From positions 62,001 to 126,000 of the forward strand of contig JAHBTN010000003.1 in NCBI GenBank assembly GCA_019638575.1: a DNA stretch of 64,000 nucleotides, written 5' to 3'. Below, in pieces: positions 62,633-64,000 of this stretch; within the stretch, counting starts at the first letter, position 1, and every line of letters starts with the position of its first letter. The notes beneath the pieces were generated by a model. That model saw nothing but the letters and a program-made list of their open reading frames with translations, ran no database searches and was not told the DNA's origin. The position numbers and the translations under genes were made by a program. The stretch comes from Ferruginibacter sp. GTDB taxonomy: Bacteria; Bacteroidota; Bacteroidia; Chitinophagales; Chitinophagaceae.

Positions 62633-63613
62633 ATGAATAAGAATTCAAAAATAATTGTAACAGGCGCTGCAGGCTTTATCGGAAGCTGCATGGTTAGCTA
62701 TTTAAACCAACTTGGTTTTAACAACCTCATTTTGGTGGATGAATTTGGGCATGAGAACAAAGAGTTGAACCTGCTGCACAAAAAATACCTTATTAAAGTA
62801 GAAAGGGAGAATTTTTTTGACTGGGTTTCCCGAGAACTACCTGCTGTAGATTTTGTTTTTCATCTTGGTGCCCGTACCGATACTACCGAATTTGATTATT
62901 CGGTACATCAGCACCTGAATGTTGATTACTCAAAAAAAATATGGAACTATTGCACCATCAACCATATCCCGTTGGTATATGCATCATCTGCCGCCACTTA
63001 TGGCGAAGGCGAACATGGTTACAACGATAGTCACGATATTGTGGAAGAGTTGATGCCTTTAAACCCTTATGGTATTTCTAAAAATGAATTTGATAAATGG
63101 GTGTTGCATCAAAAAGATCATCCGCCTTTTTGGGCAGGATTGAAATTTTTTAACGTGTACGGCCCCAATGAATACCACAAAGGCCGTATGGCAAGTGTAA
63201 TTTTTCATTCGTTTAACCAAATAAAAGATTGTGGTAAAGTAAAACTTTTTAAATCGCACAAGGATGGATACAATGATGGCGAGCAACTGCGTGACTTTGT
63301 TTATGTAAAAGATGTGGTAGCGGTTTGCGCCTGGCTGATGGACAACCAACCTGCATCTGCCATTTATAATTTAGGAACCGGTAAAGCCCGTAGTTTCAAC
63401 ACACTTGTAAAATCAACCTTTGCCGGCCTTGATATGGAACCAAATATTGAATTCATTGATATGCCCGAAGATATCAGGGATAAATACCAGTACTTCACCG
63501 AAGCTTGCATGGATAAATTAAGAAACGCAGGTTATACAAAAGAATTTCATTCATTGGAGAATGGTGTAGATGATTATGTTCGTAATTATCTCTCAAAAAA
63601 TATTTTCTATTAA
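62633..63613 (+). CDS. hldD: ADP-glyceromanno-heptose 6-epimerase
   Basis: The protein has 326 residues, an extended short-chain dehydrogenase. It epimerises ADP-D-glycero-D-manno-heptose for lipopolysaccharide core synthesis. The NAD motif GAAGFIG is at 11-17, and the catalytic Tyr146/Lys150 pair lies in NPYGISK. The segment RTDTTEFD is typical of HldD. It starts 6 bases after purL, so the two are probably co-transcribed despite unrelated roles. Confidence 0.95.
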   Translation: MNKNSKIIVTGAAGFIGSCMVSYLNQLGFNNLILVDEFGHENKELNLLHKKYLIKVERENFFDWVSRELPAVDFVFHLGARTDTTEFDYSVHQHLNVDYSKKIWNYCTINHIPLVYASSAATYGEGEHGYNDSHDIVEELMPLNPYGISKNEFDKWVLHQKDHPPFWAGLKFFNVYGPNEYHKGRMASVIFHSFNQIKDCGKVKLFKSHKDGYNDGEQLRDFVYVKDVVAVCAWLMDNQPASAIYNLGTGKARSFNTLVKSTFAGLDMEPNIEFIDMPEDIRDKYQYFTEACMDKLRNAGYTKEFHSLENGVDDYVRNYLSKNIFY

Positions 63614-63621
63614 AAATAATT

Positions 63622-64000
63622 ATGAAAAATAAGATTGCAGTTATTGGCGGCGGAAATTTAGGTTCGGCCATTGCCGAAGGATTGATAAAAAGTAAATTTT
63701 GTAAAGCGGAAGACATCCATATTACAAAACGAAATTCAGCTACATTAAAATCCTTGCAGGCAAAAGGGGTTAAAATAGGTTTAGATAATGCAGCGGCTGT
63801 AAAACAATGCCAGTTGGTGATACTTGCTGTAAAGCCTTACCAGGTTTCGGAAGTGCTTAACAGTTTTAAAAAAGAACTTACCGGCAACCATATACTTGTT
63901 TCGGTTGTTACCGGTGTGTTGATAAAAGATATTGAAGAAACCATCAGGAAGAAACTCCCGGTATGCAGGGCCATGCCTAATACAGCAATAGCAATTAGGG
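63622..64000 (+). CDS. proC: Pyrroline-5-carboxylate reductase, 5' part
   Basis: The first 126 codons are in the window and the right end is cut. It would reduce pyrroline-5-carboxylate to proline, the last step of proline synthesis, with pruA (11.8-13.5 kb) acting on the same intermediate. The N-terminal NADP motif IGGGNLGSAIAEGL is near 8-21, and VILAVKPYQV and RAMPNTAIAI near the edge are family signatures. It is in the same run as purL and hldD, 8 bases after hldD. Confidence 0.93.
   Translation, partial: MKNKIAVIGGGNLGSAIAEGLIKSKFCKAEDIHITKRNSATLKSLQAKGVKIGLDNAAAVKQCQLVILAVKPYQVSEVLNSFKKELTGNHILVSVVTGVLIKDIEETIRKKLPVCRAMPNTAIAIR

Overview
The window is gene-dense, AT-rich bacterial DNA that reads as a Bacteroidota chromosome, most likely Chitinophagaceae or a close relative. 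The evidence is: type IX secretion (T9SS) C-terminal sorting domains of both type A and type B on large exported proteins; Bacteroidota-type promoters (TTTG, about 20 nt, TAnnTTTG) instead of sigma-70 boxes; few Shine-Dalgarno sequences; type III glutamine synthetase; and families typical of the phylum (DUF4407, DUF2027-Smr, short AMP nucleosidase, M13 peptidase). I see no rRNA, tRNA, insertion sequence, prophage or CRISPR array. The content is core chromosome with a few poorly characterised genes.

Layout. 1-3261 (-) is the 5' part of a giant exported PKD/IgGFc-binding-like protein running off the left edge. 3262-3844 holds a 57-codon gene, a candidate structured RNA and two terminators. 3845-5116 (-) is a T9SS type A cargo protein, followed by an unusually long AT-rich non-coding gap (5117-6299). 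6300-11110 is a pyrimidine-centred block (pyrE, pyrB, pyrR) with coaD, a thioesterase, a Nudix hydrolase, a lipoprotein and an HMA protein. 11192-14717 carries a CBM48-helix-hairpin-helix fusion, pruA and prfB; prfB keeps the programmed +1 frameshift, so its two frames are one gene. 14917-21242 has a T9SS type B protein, a pseudouridine synthase, YceI and OB-fold exported proteins, and an unrecognised two-gene unit (papain-like fold candidate plus lipoprotein). 21340-27988 (-) encodes a LysE exporter, an Smr protein, an APC permease, a polyprenyl synthase and RNase R. 28117-34847 (+) encodes an MFS transporter, glycosylasparaginase, CutC, an M13 peptidase, a PH/SHOCT membrane protein and a YdeI-like protein. 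34889-41021 (-) has a second type B protein, mutS and a DUF4407 protein. 41261-47245 has lolA, ubiX, an APC permease, an orphan HsdR_N nuclease-like protein, AMP nucleosidase and a double-ATPase peptide transporter subunit. 47288-50962 (-) is a 1224-residue TraB/GumN-type protein. 51217-58889 has queA, an Mpo1-like membrane protein, an exported YciI-like protein, aspartate kinase, an Ldh/MDH-type oxidoreductase, a Spy-like protein and glnN. 59001 to the end has a polytopic GT-C-like protein, purL, hldD and the start of proC.

How the genes fit together. Nucleotide metabolism is well represented (pyrB, pyrE, pyrR, purL, AMP nucleosidase), as is amino-acid and nitrogen metabolism (pruA and proC around pyrroline-5-carboxylate, aspartate kinase, glnN, asparaginase, permeases). 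The cell envelope is served by lolA, hldD, the polyprenyl synthase and T9SS cargo. Information processing is served by prfB, queA, mutS, RNase R and a pseudouridine synthase. The most unusual items are the candidate RNA near 3.4-3.5 kb, the 19.7-21.2 kb gene pair, the giant TraB-family protein, the CBM48-HhH fusion, and several genes whose -7 promoter element ends only 4-7 nt before the start codon, which predicts leaderless mRNAs.
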